Positions 18,682 to 27,147 are shown, numbered from the stretch's first letter. The stretch is 64,000 bases of DNA from an uncultured Tenacibaculum sp. (GCF_947504135.1 NZ_CANNGG010000001.1:558001-622000); one strand, 5' to 3'. Notes: generated by a model not told the origin, from the sequence alone. Numbers and translations: made by a program.

Positions 18682-19881
18682 TTACAGTACACCAACCTCT
18701 TTCATACATTCTTTCATCATTTGATAGGTGCGTTCTATATCGTTATCTAAACCAATTGAAAAACGAATTAATCCATCGGTTAATCCCATTTCTTTTTGCT
18801 CTTCTAAAGGAATTTCTGATGAAGTTGAAGTACCTGGAGCCGAGAATAACGTTTTATAAAAACCTAGACTTACTGCTAAATATCCTAAGTTTCTATCTTG
18901 CATTAGCTCCATTAAAGCATTGGCTTTTTCTAAAGAACCAGCATCAATAGTTAACATGCCTCCAAATCCGTATTCTTCATTCATCATGGATTTAAAAACT
19001 TCATGTGAAGGGTGTGATCTCAATCCCGGATATACAGTTTTTAATCCGTCGGCTTCAAATTTCTCAGCTAAATAACTAGCGTTTTTACTGTGTTGCTTTA
19101 CTCGTATGTGTAAGGTTCTCATGTTTTTTAAGATCGAAGCGGCTCGCATAGAGTCCATAGAAGCCCCTAATAGCATACTTGCGCCATCAATAACGCTTTT
19201 TTGTGAATTGATAAAATCTGTAGTTCCACAAACAACGCCGCCCATAGTATCAGAAGAACCGTTGATGAATTTTGTTAAACTATGCACTACAATATCAGCA
19301 CCTAATTGAGCTGGAGAGATTGATAACGGAGAAAATGTATTATCAACAACCAACTGTAAATTATGTTTTTTTGCAATTGTGGCTAATGCTTTGATATCTG
19401 CTACCTCTAAAAGCGGGTTGCTCACAGTTTCGCAGTAAATCATTTTAGTATTTTTGTTAATAGCAGCTTCAACGATGTCTAGTTTTGTGATATCTACAAA
19501 TGAGGTTTCAATTCCCATTTTAGGAGTGAAATTCTTCAAAAAAGCATAGGTTCCGCCATAAATAGTTCTACTAGAAACTATATGATCGCCCGCACCGCAA
19601 ATTTGCAAAATGGTTGGTGTAATAGCTCCCATACCCGTAGCAGCAACATTGGCTGTTTCTGTTCCTTCCATAGCAGCAAGAGCTTCTGCTAAATATAAGT
19701 TTGAAGGAGAAGAGTGACGAGAATATAAATAGCAACCGTCTGTGTTTCCTTCAAAAGTATCAAACATTGTTTTTGCAGATAAAAATGTATACGTTGAAGA
19801 GTCAGAAATAGAAGGGTTAACACCCCCGAATTCTCCAAAGTACTGTAGATCTTGTATGTTGTTTGCAGGTTTAAATTTCAT
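18682..19881 (-). CDS. PLP-dependent Cys/Met metabolism enzyme, probably methionine gamma-lyase
   Basis: 399 residues, gamma-family PLP enzyme. Visible are YSRHSSPSNLYLAEALAAMEG, the aspartate in VVDNTFSPLSISPAQLGADIVVHS, the PLP lysine in HSLTKFINGSSD, and the C-terminal FYKTLFSAPGTSTSSE and LIRFSIGLDN blocks. The Lrp/AsnC gene transcribed divergently 163 bases away resembles the arrangement known for methionine gamma-lyase and its regulator, which is the main reason to prefer lyase over cystathionine gamma-synthase. The usual C-terminal signature (LxRxSxGxE) here ends in Asp-Asn instead of Glu-Asp. Activity remains inferred. Confidence 0.78.
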   Translation of the reverse strand: MKFKPANNIQDLQYFGEFGGVNPSISDSSTYTFLSAKTMFDTFEGNTDGCYLYSRHSSPSNLYLAEALAAMEGTETANVAATGMGAITPTILQICGAGDHIVSSRTIYGGTYAFLKNFTPKMGIETSFVDITKLDIVEAAINKNTKMIYCETVSNPLLEVADIKALATIAKKHNLQLVVDNTFSPLSISPAQLGADIVVHSLTKFINGSSDTMGGVVCGTTDFINSQKSVIDGASMLLGASMDSMRAASILKNMRTLHIRVKQHSKNASYLAEKFEADGLKTVYPGLRSHPSHEVFKSMMNEEYGFGGMLTIDAGSLEKANALMELMQDRNLGYLAVSLGFYKTLFSAPGTSTSSEIPLEEQKEMGLTDGLIRFSIGLDNDIERTYQMMKECMKEVGVL

Positions 19882-19899
19882 ATCGATTAAAGTTAATTA

Positions 19900-19914
19900 T
19901 TAGTAGACTACTAA
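19900..19914. promoter_or_regulatory. Perfect palindrome ahead of the lyase gene, possible Lrp operator
   Basis: TTAGTAG and CTACTAA form an inverted repeat around a single A, 19 bases upstream of the lyase ATG and 131 bases upstream of the Lrp/AsnC ATG. The size and dyad symmetry suit an Lrp/AsnC site. Confidence 0.4.
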
Positions 19915-20044
19915 GTTCTGTTTTAGTTGTTTAAAAATCAATACAAAGCGGTTTTTGTAGAAAATCACACTAATTTTACGTTTGTATTTAGTTTTTTATT
20001 AGTTTGTGTTCAGATAAGTTGTAATAAAATAGATTTTTTTTCAG

Positions 20045-20503
20045 ATGAAGTTAGATAATATAGATAAGAAGTTATTAGGGTTACTTCAAACAGATAGTAA
20101 ACAAACAACAAAACAGTTATCATTGCAATTAGGCCTTTCTGTAACAGCTGTTTATGAGAGAATAAAGAAGTTGGAAAAAGAGAAGGTCATTAAACAGTAT
20201 GTTGCGTTGCTAAATAAAAACAAAATAGAAAAATCATTTTTAGTTTTTTGTCATATAAAGTTAGAGAAACATAACAAAGATTATATAGCTCTTTTTGAGC
20301 GTGAAATTAAAAAATTAGAAGAAGTAACAGAGTGTTTTCATGTAAGTGGAGATTATGATTATGTGTTAAAAATTTATGTGAAAGATATGGATGCTTATAG
20401 AGAGTTTATGATTAATAAAATTACTGCATTAAAACATGTTGGAAGTACTCACAGTATTTTTACAATAGGTGAGGTTAAAAACTCAATAGCAATAGCTTTA
20501 TAA
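20045..20503 (+). CDS. Lrp/AsnC family transcriptional regulator
   Basis: 152 residues: an N-terminal helix-turn-helix (DNIDKKLLGLLQTDSKQTTKQLSLQLGLSVTAVYERIKKLEK, in two runs) and a C-terminal RAM ligand-binding domain (VTECFHVSGDYDYVLKIYVKDMDAYREFM). Such proteins form dimers to octamers and sense amino acids. Divergence from the lyase gene suggests it controls amino-acid breakdown, most simply methionine, by binding the shared 163-base gap. Its 3' end overlaps the convergent DUF4407 gene by six bases. Confidence 0.92.
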   Translation: MKLDNIDKKLLGLLQTDSKQTTKQLSLQLGLSVTAVYERIKKLEKEKVIKQYVALLNKNKIEKSFLVFCHIKLEKHNKDYIALFEREIKKLEEVTECFHVSGDYDYVLKIYVKDMDAYREFMINKITALKHVGSTHSIFTIGEVKNSIAIAL

Positions 20504-21598
20504 AATATTTTGTTGATTTTTATAAAAAGAATCAGCCTGTAGCTTCATAAGGTTACGAGCCATCTTTTGTTTATAATTGTAGAGTTCTTCTTCTGTTTTT
20601 AAATCAGAGTATATTTTGTTGTTGAGGTTTATATCAGTGTGTAAAATAGCTTCTCGTTGATGAACTTGTTGTTGAATCCAAGTTTTAACTTGAGATTCAT
20701 GGTTTTCCAATTTATAATCGTATTCACTTTTTGAGCTGATAAGTTTCGCAAAAATAGGGGCGGTCTCGATTGCTAAAAACAACAAGAATATAAAGAAAGA
20801 AGGTAGCCAAGGTAATTTGTTTAAGGCATTAACGCGAGCCATTAACCCATCAAAATTGGAAATAATAGGTTGGGTTTGTGTTTCTTTTAATTTCTGATTT
20901 TCCAGTAAACTGGCTATGGTAGCTTCTTTCTGCTGAATCTTGTTAGTGTTTTCAGTTTTTAACAGATTCAATTCAGCAAGAGCAGCATCGTGTTTGTCTC
21001 TTTTTTCTTTATAAACAGGACCTTTGCCAATAAGTTTCGTGCCTTTTCTTCCTTCTGCTTCGGCAATATAGGTTTCGTATAGTGTATTTACTTCATTTTC
21101 TTTAGTGGTAATTTCCTCTTTTAAAGAAGTGATTTCAGCATTGATTTTCTCGATTTCAGGAGTAAATTGTTGTGCAATTTGAGTTTTGTTATCTAATGTC
21201 ATCTGATTTTTTTCAGTCAGCAACACTTGGTTGATTTCTTTTTCAAAAATTTTTAATTCCAAAGGTTTAGAAATTACTACAGCAATAATCATTGCTAACA
21301 ATAATCTTGGAAGCACCTGTATAAGTTCTTTTCGTTTAGATTCACTTTTTTTTATGGTAGAAACAATAAATCTATCTAAATTAAAAATGAGCAGTCCCCA
21401 AATAATTCCGAAGAAAATAGCTGTATAAATATTGTCAAAAACTGTAAATAAAGCATAGGCAGAAGCAATGGTAGCCATTAAAGCAGTGAAGAAAACGGTA
21501 GCACCAATACCCGCATATTTATTTTGCTCTCCGTTGGCACATTTTTCAAGCAAGACTAAATCTACCCCCGAACAAAGAAGGAAAAATCGTTTTAACAT
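20498..21598 (-). CDS. DUF4407 membrane protein with central coiled coil
   Basis: 366 residues. Two paired N-terminal membrane helices (ATVFFTALMATIASAYALF and IFFGIIWGLLIFNLDRFIV) are followed by a third (LPRLLLAMIIAVVISKPLELKIF). A long charged segment of about 120 residues is predicted coiled coil (EIEKINAEITSLKEEITTKE), then a fourth helix (LPWLPSFFIFLLFLAIETAPIFAKL) leads into a charged tail. The NLDRFIV and AVVISKPLELKIFEKEI blocks are hallmarks of DUF4407. Function is unknown. The layout suggests a membrane-anchored scaffold or sensor. It is expressed alone. Confidence 0.85.
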   Translation of the reverse strand: MLKRFFLLCSGVDLVLLEKCANGEQNKYAGIGATVFFTALMATIASAYALFTVFDNIYTAIFFGIIWGLLIFNLDRFIVSTIKKSESKRKELIQVLPRLLLAMIIAVVISKPLELKIFEKEINQVLLTEKNQMTLDNKTQIAQQFTPEIEKINAEITSLKEEITTKENEVNTLYETYIAEAEGRKGTKLIGKGPVYKEKRDKHDAALAELNLLKTENTNKIQQKEATIASLLENQKLKETQTQPIISNFDGLMARVNALNKLPWLPSFFIFLLFLAIETAPIFAKLISSKSEYDYKLENHESQVKTWIQQQVHQREAILHTDINLNNKIYSDLKTEEELYNYKQKMARNLMKLQADSFYKNQQNIL

Positions 21599-21647
21599 AG
21601 GGTAAGCTTATAATTTAATAACGAGTAGTTTAAGGTTTTGTTACAAA

Positions 21648-21671
21648 AAAAGCCTCTTTTAAGAGGCTTTT
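21648..21671 (-). terminator. Terminator of the M56 peptidase gene
   Basis: AAAAGCCTCTT and AAGAGGCTTTT pair around TT. Read on the minus strand, a run of seven T follows the stem. Confidence 0.88.
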
Positions 21672-21680
21672 AACAAATTA

Positions 21681-23759
21681 TTATTTTGTGGTTATGTATA
21701 CATTAATTTCTTTATCACTTATCTTTTTCATCCTTGTAGTTTCTAAAATCAAGTAGTCTGTTTTTTTAAGATGTTGCTCTGTAACTTCTTTGTTGTTTAA
21801 AAAATATCTTTTAATAGTATAATTATTTAAAATTTTATCATGACTAATTATATCAAATATATTAAGCTTTTCATTTAATTTATTTGATATGCTAATCTCG
21901 TGTGCTTCATTATCTACTATCCAGCCAGATTTTTTTTGGGAGTTAACATTTTTTTTATTTTTTGTAGGCGGAGGAGGTGGTGGAAGTTGCTCTTTTATTT
22001 TTTGGATGTATTCTTTTGTGTTTAACTGATACTGATGTTCTTGAGGGAAACGTTTGCTCCTTGCATTTTTATGTACAAAACTTCCTGAGTAGTTATAAAA
22101 GTCCGTGTTTTTATAATTGTTTAAAACATTGTTGTCAACTGCTTTTCCGTCAATCCAAATGGCATACTTTTTAGTATTTTTTAAATCTTGAAATAATTTA
22201 TTAGACAAAGCTTTTTGTTTCAATCTAGTTGGTGGGGGAGGTGGTGGAATCATTTTCTTTTCTTCCTCAGTTAATTCTGAGAATTTTTTAGAAATAACAT
22301 TACCGTCTTTTGTGGTATAAGTCAACGTTCCATTTTTTCTGTTAACTATTCTTTTTAGCTTTGGTATTGAGTCATTTTTTGTAGATGTGAGTTTTGCCTT
22401 ATTACTAGCTGGAGGAGGAGGTGGAAGTAACTTTTTATCTTCTTTAGTTAATTCATTTTTTAATTTATAATAAACTTCACCATCTTTTTTTAATCTAACG
22501 TAAGGACTATGTGGATGTATAGGTCTCTTTACTTTTGTTTTATCAGTTTTTGATAGGTTAAAATATAAAGAGCCTAATTTAGAGAACAAGTCATTTAATA
22601 GCTTTTGTCTTTCTTCAGAACTTTTAATATAATGAGGTTTTTGATTTCTAAGTTCCTCATATTCTTTGTTTAGTATATTGTAGTCAGTAACTCTATCTTC
22701 CCAAACTTTTAAGTGTTCTCCATTGGGTAGCTTTATATTAAAAGTATCTTTCTTTTCCGAAATGCTCATTTTCAGAGAATTTGCCTGATTAAGCTTGTTT
22801 TTAATATCTTCTAACAAGGATGAATCATTAAGTATTTGTTTTTTGGGTAACTCACCTTGAGTAATATCAGAGTCTAAAAACTCATTATTGTTTTCATAGG
22901 CTTCTACTCTTTCAGCAAAAAGAAATGTAAATCCTGCTAATACGGGTATTACCGCCAGTTTTTTTAGTAAGATTTTGGTACGAGAACTTTGTTTTGTCAT
23001 CATTAGTAATCTTTTTTTAGTTAATAAATAATTCAAATTACTGGCCAAGTAATATTCGTTGTTCCAAGCAGCTCTATTCAATAGTAAATATTGATACTCG
23101 GTAGTGTTGTTATGTGTTGTAATTACTTCGTTGTCTGCTAAAAATTCGTGGTTTAATTTAATAGCTTTTTTAAGGAATATAAATGTCGGATTTATCCAAA
23201 ACACCACTTGTAAAAACTCAATGAGTAATACATCAAATGTATGTTTTTGTAGGGCGTGTGTTAATTCGTGTGTATAGAGTTCGGTTTCTATTTTATTGGA
23301 GATGTATTCTTCTTTGTTGATAAAAATATAGTTCCAAAATGTATGTGGACTAATAACATCATCAACTAAAACAAGCGTAGCTTTTTCCTTTTTAATTTTT
23401 TGATGGTGTTTAGTTTTGAGATAAATGCTCACAAGATTTTTTATAAAACGAATCAAAAGAATCAAAGAAATTATTGCATAGGCAAAGATTAGATATTGTG
23501 TGTAGTTTACTTCTTGTACTTGAGGAGTAACAACCTCAGTAGTTATACTGCTGTCTACAATCATAGGAACAAATACTTCGGATGCCTGCGGAGCAACTTC
23601 AATATATATTTTATAAAATGGAGCTAAAAATGAAAACAATACGCTTCCTAACAGATAGAATCGGTTGAATCGATGCATTTTTTCTCGTTCTAATATCAAA
23701 TGATAAAAGGCAAGCAACAAGGCTAAACAAATTCCTGATTTGATAAAATACGTTACCAT
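21681..23759 (-). CDS. M56 (BlaR1-type) membrane peptidase with proline-rich repeats
   Basis: 692 residues. The N-terminal 300 form the BlaR1-type sensor part: four membrane helices (residues about 5-22, 35-52, 88-106 and 263-281) around a cytoplasmic zinc peptidase with HELTH at 164-168 and a likely third ligand in NHEFLADNEV near 205. The region outside carries three proline clusters (LLPPPPP, MIPPPPPP, QLPPPPPP), two of them preceded by the same LTxExKK unit, plus a KYAIWIDGK block seen in flavobacterial M56 proteins. There is no penicillin-binding sensor domain, so the signal differs from that of BlaR1. It overlaps the BlaI-type repressor gene by one base and should cleave or inactivate that repressor on stimulation. 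Confidence 0.88.
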   Translation of the reverse strand: MVTYFIKSGICLALLLAFYHLILEREKMHRFNRFYLLGSVLFSFLAPFYKIYIEVAPQASEVFVPMIVDSSITTEVVTPQVQEVNYTQYLIFAYAIISLILLIRFIKNLVSIYLKTKHHQKIKKEKATLVLVDDVISPHTFWNYIFINKEEYISNKIETELYTHELTHALQKHTFDVLLIEFLQVVFWINPTFIFLKKAIKLNHEFLADNEVITTHNNTTEYQYLLLNRAAWNNEYYLASNLNYLLTKKRLLMMTKQSSRTKILLKKLAVIPVLAGFTFLFAERVEAYENNNEFLDSDITQGELPKKQILNDSSLLEDIKNKLNQANSLKMSISEKKDTFNIKLPNGEHLKVWEDRVTDYNILNKEYEELRNQKPHYIKSSEERQKLLNDLFSKLGSLYFNLSKTDKTKVKRPIHPHSPYVRLKKDGEVYYKLKNELTKEDKKLLPPPPPASNKAKLTSTKNDSIPKLKRIVNRKNGTLTYTTKDGNVISKKFSELTEEEKKMIPPPPPPTRLKQKALSNKLFQDLKNTKKYAIWIDGKAVDNNVLNNYKNTDFYNYSGSFVHKNARSKRFPQEHQYQLNTKEYIQKIKEQLPPPPPPTKNKKNVNSQKKSGWIVDNEAHEISISNKLNEKLNIFDIISHDKILNNYTIKRYFLNNKEVTEQHLKKTDYLILETTRMKKISDKEINVYITTK

Positions 23760-24127
23760 TATTGTTGCTTTTTAATTTGCTGATCGATAATTTTCTTTAA
23801 ATCTTCTAATTCTGAAACCGATAAATCTGTTTTTTCAGTAAAAAATGAAGCAAATTGGCTTGCCGAATTGTTAAAAAAGTTTTTAATCAACCCGTTTACG
23901 TGCTTAGAAAAATAATCTGATTTTTTAACCACAGGAAAATATTCTCTTGATTTTCCATATAATTTATAATCTACAAAACCTTTGTCTTTCATCCTTTTTA
24001 ATAAGGTAGCAACTGTTGTTGTTGCTGGTTTCGGTTCAGGAAACTCAGCTAAAATATCTTTCATAAAAGCTTTTTTTAGCTTCCATAAATATTGCATTAC
24101 TTGTTCTTCGGTTTTTGATAACTGCAT
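23759..24127 (-). CDS. BlaI/MecI/CopY family transcriptional repressor
   Basis: 122 residues. The N-terminal winged helix (KTEEQVMQYLWKLKKAFMKD, TTTVATLLKRMKDKGFVDYK) is followed by a C-terminal dimerisation helix region where BlaI-type proteins are cut by their M56 partner. It is the first gene of a two-gene operon with the M56 peptidase. Two TACA-N2-TGTA palindromes lie just upstream and cover its promoter, so strong autorepression is expected. The target beyond its own operon is unknown, and no beta-lactamase gene lies nearby. Confidence 0.92.
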   Translation of the reverse strand: MQLSKTEEQVMQYLWKLKKAFMKDILAEFPEPKPATTTVATLLKRMKDKGFVDYKLYGKSREYFPVVKKSDYFSKHVNGLIKNFFNNSASQFASFFTEKTDLSVSELEDLKKIIDQQIKKQQ

Positions 24128-24147
24128 TTCTACAAAATTAGAATTAA

Positions 24148-24163
24148 CTCTACAAATGTAGAG
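24148..24163. promoter_or_regulatory. BlaI-type operator 1, over the -7 box
   Basis: Perfect inverted repeat CTCTACA-AA-TGTAGAG. The minus-strand -7 box TACATTTG (24160 to 24153) lies inside it. TACA/TGTA arms are typical of BlaI/MecI operators. Confidence 0.8.
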
Positions 24164-24182
24164 ATAATTTTTGATTCTACAA
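24153..24182 (-). promoter_or_regulatory. Promoter of the blaI-M56 operon
   Basis: Read on the minus strand, TTG (24182-24180) and TACATTTG (24160-24153) are separated by 19 bases, the preferred Bacteroidota spacing. Initiation near 24147 would give a leader of about 20 bases before the ATG at 24127. Confidence 0.75.
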
Positions 24183-24189
24183 GTGTAGA
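24176..24189. promoter_or_regulatory. BlaI-type operator 2, over the -33 box
   Basis: Inverted repeat TCTACA-AG-TGTAGA, centred 27 bases from operator 1 and containing the TTG of the -33 element. Confidence 0.78.
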
Positions 24190-24272
24190 GTGTGTTTTTT
24201 AATAAAGAATTAATAAACTATTTGTCTAAGTAACAATCAAATATTTGTTATTTTGAAGAAAAAAATAAAAGT

Positions 24273-24836
24273 ATGAAATTTATAACAGCACTTCTATTAT
24301 TCTGTGTGTTTTCGGGGTTTTCTCAAGAAAAGTTTGAGCGTGAGTTTAGAATTTCGGCAGAAGAAGTTCCGCAAAAAGCACAAGATTTTATTAAACAATG
24401 TGAGTTTGATAAAAAAGTAAAATGGTACATGGAAGAAAGCCAAGATGGAAAAGCTATTGAAGCTAAATCTTATAAAAACAACTATAAATATAGTGTAGAG
24501 TTTGATATGAAAGGGAATGTGCTTGATGTTGAAAAGAAGATTAAATGGAAGGAGATTGAATCATCTTTTAGAAAAAATATTGAAAATTCATTGAAAAAGG
24601 AGTTTGAAAAGTTTACAATTAGAAAAATTCAGGTTCAATGGAAATCTGATGAGGAAACATTATTGGGTTTAATCCGTGGTGATAAAGAAAACAAAACGGA
24701 TGTGCTTTATGAGATAGTACTTAAAGGAAAAAAAGCAGAGTTTACTAGTTTATATGAGGTGTTAATCAAAGCTGACGGAACAATTATAAAACAATTAAAG
24801 TTTGCTCCATCTAACTCATTAAATTTAGAATTCTGA
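24273..24836 (+). CDS. Exported PepSY-like protein
   Basis: 187 residues with a signal peptide (MKFITALLLFCVFSGFSQ). The mature part is rich in Lys and Glu, with repeated short strand-helix units such as KYSVEFDMKGNVLDVEKKIKW that resemble PepSY-like repeats of Bacteroidota periplasmic proteins, and a final IKADGTIIKQLKF. I cannot name a function. It is divergent from the blaI operon and overlaps the next gene by one base, so the two exported proteins are a unit. Confidence 0.65.
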   Translation: MKFITALLLFCVFSGFSQEKFEREFRISAEEVPQKAQDFIKQCEFDKKVKWYMEESQDGKAIEAKSYKNNYKYSVEFDMKGNVLDVEKKIKWKEIESSFRKNIENSLKKEFEKFTIRKIQVQWKSDEETLLGLIRGDKENKTDVLYEIVLKGKKAEFTSLYEVLIKADGTIIKQLKFAPSNSLNLEF

Positions 24837-25492
24837 TGAAAAAGAAACTTGTATTTTTAGTATTCGTGTTGTTTGTAGTATCGGTTAAAGGGCAAACAAG
24901 TTTTACGTCAGGATGGTTGCCAAAAGTAGTGGTATCAGCAAAAACATCATCCACTACAAAATGGGTAAATAGTATAGAGGCTAGGGAGATTTTTTATGAA
25001 GATGAATTTGCTTTCTCTCACAGTTTGGTAGATGTTTCTAGTATTTTTTCGATAAAATCAGATGTGAATAAGTCTTTTAATGTAGGATATATTATCCGAT
25101 TTAAAGATGATGATATTATTCATCGTACAGTTCAGCATTTTAATTTAGTACAAAGTTTTGATGCTCTTAAATTAGGGCATCGCTTCGGTTTTGAACAGTT
25201 TTTTGAATCGGGTGAAAAACCTCAATACAGAACTCGTTATCGAGCCTCGTTAGAAAAAGCATTGTCAGGAGATAAAGTAGATGTTAAAGAATGGTATGTA
25301 AAATTGTCAAATGAATATTTGTGGCAGTTTAATGAAGAGGATTTAGAAGTGAGATTATCGCCATATTTAGGCTATCAACTTTCAAAAAAAGACAAGCTAG
25401 AGTTTGGTCTTGATTATCGTTTAGGAAAATTACTAGATACACCGAAGAAAAACTCTTTATGGTTTAGAACCACTTGGTATATATCTTTATAA
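24836..25492 (+). CDS. DUF2490 outer-membrane protein
   Basis: 218 residues with signal peptide MKKKLVFLVFVLFVVSVKGQ. The mature sequence alternates in the manner of a small beta-barrel (SFNVGYIIRFKDDD, LKLGHRFGFEQFFE, YRTRYRASLEKAL, LEVRLSPYLGYQLS, LEFGLDYRLG) and ends in WFRTTWYISL, an aromatic-terminated strand typical of outer-membrane barrels. The GHRFGFEQ and YRTRYRASL blocks match DUF2490. Function unknown. Translationally coupled to the preceding PepSY-like gene and followed by a terminator. Confidence 0.78.
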   Translation: MKKKLVFLVFVLFVVSVKGQTSFTSGWLPKVVVSAKTSSTTKWVNSIEAREIFYEDEFAFSHSLVDVSSIFSIKSDVNKSFNVGYIIRFKDDDIIHRTVQHFNLVQSFDALKLGHRFGFEQFFESGEKPQYRTRYRASLEKALSGDKVDVKEWYVKLSNEYLWQFNEEDLEVRLSPYLGYQLSKKDKLEFGLDYRLGKLLDTPKKNSLWFRTTWYISL

Positions 25493-25523
25493 AAAAAGTC
25501 ATTACAATTGTAATGACTTTTTT
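25492..25523 (+). terminator. Bidirectional terminator between the DUF2490 gene and the dipeptidase gene
   Basis: A continuous 32-base palindrome with arms AAAAAAGTCATTACAA and its complement. The A and T ends serve both convergent genes. Confidence 0.9.
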
Positions 25524-25529
25524 GTGTTG

Positions 25530-26918
25530 TTATTTAGATAACTCAGTAAAATACTGATAGAAATATGGAATGGTTTCAATTCCTTTTAAGTAATTCCACA
25601 CCCCGAAATGTTCGTTAGGTGAGTGAATTGCGTCAGAATTCAATCCGAATCCCATTAAAATAGTTTTACTCTTTAATTCTTGCTCAAATAAAGCCACGAT
25701 AGGAATACTTCCTCCACTACGTTGTGGAATAGGAGTAACTCCGAAGGTTTCTTGATATGCTTTACTAGCAGCTTGGTAACCAATATTGTCAATAGGTGTT
25801 ACGTATCCTTGTCCACCATGATGAGGTTTTACTTCAACTTTTACTGATTTAGGAGCGATACTTTCAAAATGCTTTTTGAATAATTCTGTGATTTCTTCCC
25901 ATTCTTGTCCTGGTACTAAACGCATTGATATTTTTGCATAAGCTTTTGAAGCAATTACAGTTTTTGCACCTTCACCTGTATATCCTCCCCAAATTCCATT
26001 TACATCTAAGGTAGGACGGATAGAGTTGCGCTCGTTAGTAGTATAACCAGCTTCTCCATGCACATCATCAATATCTAAAGCAGCTTTGTATTCTTCTAAA
26101 GAGAAAGGTGCTTTGGCCATTTCATCACGTTCTTCACGAGATAATTCTTCTACTTTATCGTAAAAACCAGGAATGGTAATATGATTGTTTTCATCGTGTA
26201 ATGAAGCAATCATTTTTGTTAAAATATTGATTGGATTTGCAACTGCACCACCATATAATCCAGAATGTAAATCACGATTAGGACCTGTAACCTCAACTTC
26301 TACATAACTTAAACCACGTAAACCAGTGGTAATAGAAGGAATGTCGTTAGCAATCATTCCTGTGTCAGAAATTAAAATTACGTCGTTGGCAAGTTTCTCT
26401 TTGTTTCTAGGAACAAACCACGCTAAACTTTCTGAACCTACTTCTTCTTCACCTTCAATCATAAACTTAACGTTACAAGGTAGGTTGCCAGTATGAGTCA
26501 TGTATTCTAATGCTTTAACATGCATGTACATTTGTCCTTTGTCATCACAAGCACCGCGTGCAAAAATTGCTCCTTCAGGGTGAATGTCTGTTTTTTTAAT
26601 CACAGGCTCAAAAGGAGGTGAGGTCCATAAATCGATAGGGTCTGCTGGTTGTACGTCGTAATGACCATAAACCAAGACTGTTGGTAAATTAGGATCTATT
26701 ATTTTTTCTCCATAAACAATAGGGTATCCAGGAGTTTCGCAAATTTCTACTTTATCACATCCTGCTTTTTCTAAACTTTCTTTAATAGTATCAGCGGTGT
26801 TTAATACATCTTGATTGTAAGCAGGGTCTGCACTTACTGAAGGAATTTTTAATAAATCGATAAGCTCATTAATAAAACGATCTTTATGTTGAGCTATATA
26901 ATCTTTTACGTTTTGCAT
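25530..26918 (-). CDS. M20 family dipeptidase
   Basis: About 462 residues, cytoplasmic di-zinc metallopeptidase of the M20/M28 clan. Metal-binding blocks are in order: VYGHYDVQPAD, the bridging aspartate in ARGACDDKGQMYMHVKA, the general-base glutamates in MIEGEEEVGSESL, and a C-terminal histidine in SDAIHSPNEHFGVWNYLKG. It probably hydrolyses dipeptides or related peptides. I use the ATG at 26918; the frame extends to 27005, but that would start in the tRNA promoter region and add a spurious hydrophobic leader. Confidence 0.92.
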   Translation of the reverse strand: MQNVKDYIAQHKDRFINELIDLLKIPSVSADPAYNQDVLNTADTIKESLEKAGCDKVEICETPGYPIVYGEKIIDPNLPTVLVYGHYDVQPADPIDLWTSPPFEPVIKKTDIHPEGAIFARGACDDKGQMYMHVKALEYMTHTGNLPCNVKFMIEGEEEVGSESLAWFVPRNKEKLANDVILISDTGMIANDIPSITTGLRGLSYVEVEVTGPNRDLHSGLYGGAVANPINILTKMIASLHDENNHITIPGFYDKVEELSREERDEMAKAPFSLEEYKAALDIDDVHGEAGYTTNERNSIRPTLDVNGIWGGYTGEGAKTVIASKAYAKISMRLVPGQEWEEITELFKKHFESIAPKSVKVEVKPHHGGQGYVTPIDNIGYQAASKAYQETFGVTPIPQRSGGSIPIVALFEQELKSKTILMGFGLNSDAIHSPNEHFGVWNYLKGIETIPYFYQYFTELSK

Positions 26919-26968
26919 GTGTTGTATATTAATTAGCATCAAAAATAAGAAAAATAGTATACTTCTTC

Positions 26969-26998
26969 TTTGTAGTTTGCAAGTATTGTTTATATTTG
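26969..26998 (+). promoter_or_regulatory. Promoter of tRNA-Leu
   Basis: TTTG (26969-26972) and TATATTTG (26991-26998) are spaced by 18 bases. The tRNA begins 22 bases after the -7 box. Confidence 0.7.
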
Positions 26999-27019
26999 CA
27001 TCCACAATTTCAAAAGTAC

Positions 27020-27101
27020 GCGGGCGTGGTGGAATTGGTAGACACGCTAGACTTAGGATCTAGTGCCGTGAGGTGTGAGAGTTCGAGTCTCTCCGCCCGT
27101 A
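27020..27101 (+). tRNA. tRNA-Leu (anticodon UAG)
   Basis: Folds into a complete 82-base class II tRNA. The acceptor stem is GCGGGCG with CGCCCGT (first pair G-U), followed by discriminator A at 27101; CCA is not encoded. The anticodon stem CTAGA/TCTAG encloses a CTTAGGA loop with anticodon TAG at 27054-27056, reading CUN leucine codons. A short variable arm (GCCGTGAGGTGT region) precedes the T arm GAGAG-TTCGAGT-CTCTC. It has its own promoter and terminator. Confidence 0.95.
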
Positions 27102-27114
27102 CTAATTTAAAGAT

Positions 27115-27147
27115 AAAACCTTAATTCGTTTAGAATTAAGGTTTTTT
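27115..27147 (+). terminator. Terminator of tRNA-Leu
   Basis: A perfect 13-bp stem (AAAACCTTAATTC with its complement) closes loop GTTTA and is followed by six T in all. Confidence 0.88.

Noticed and set aside
18682..19881. Cystathionine gamma-synthase or beta-lyase of methionine synthesis
   Set aside because: Not excluded, but no other methionine-synthesis gene is near and the divergent Lrp gene fits degradation better.
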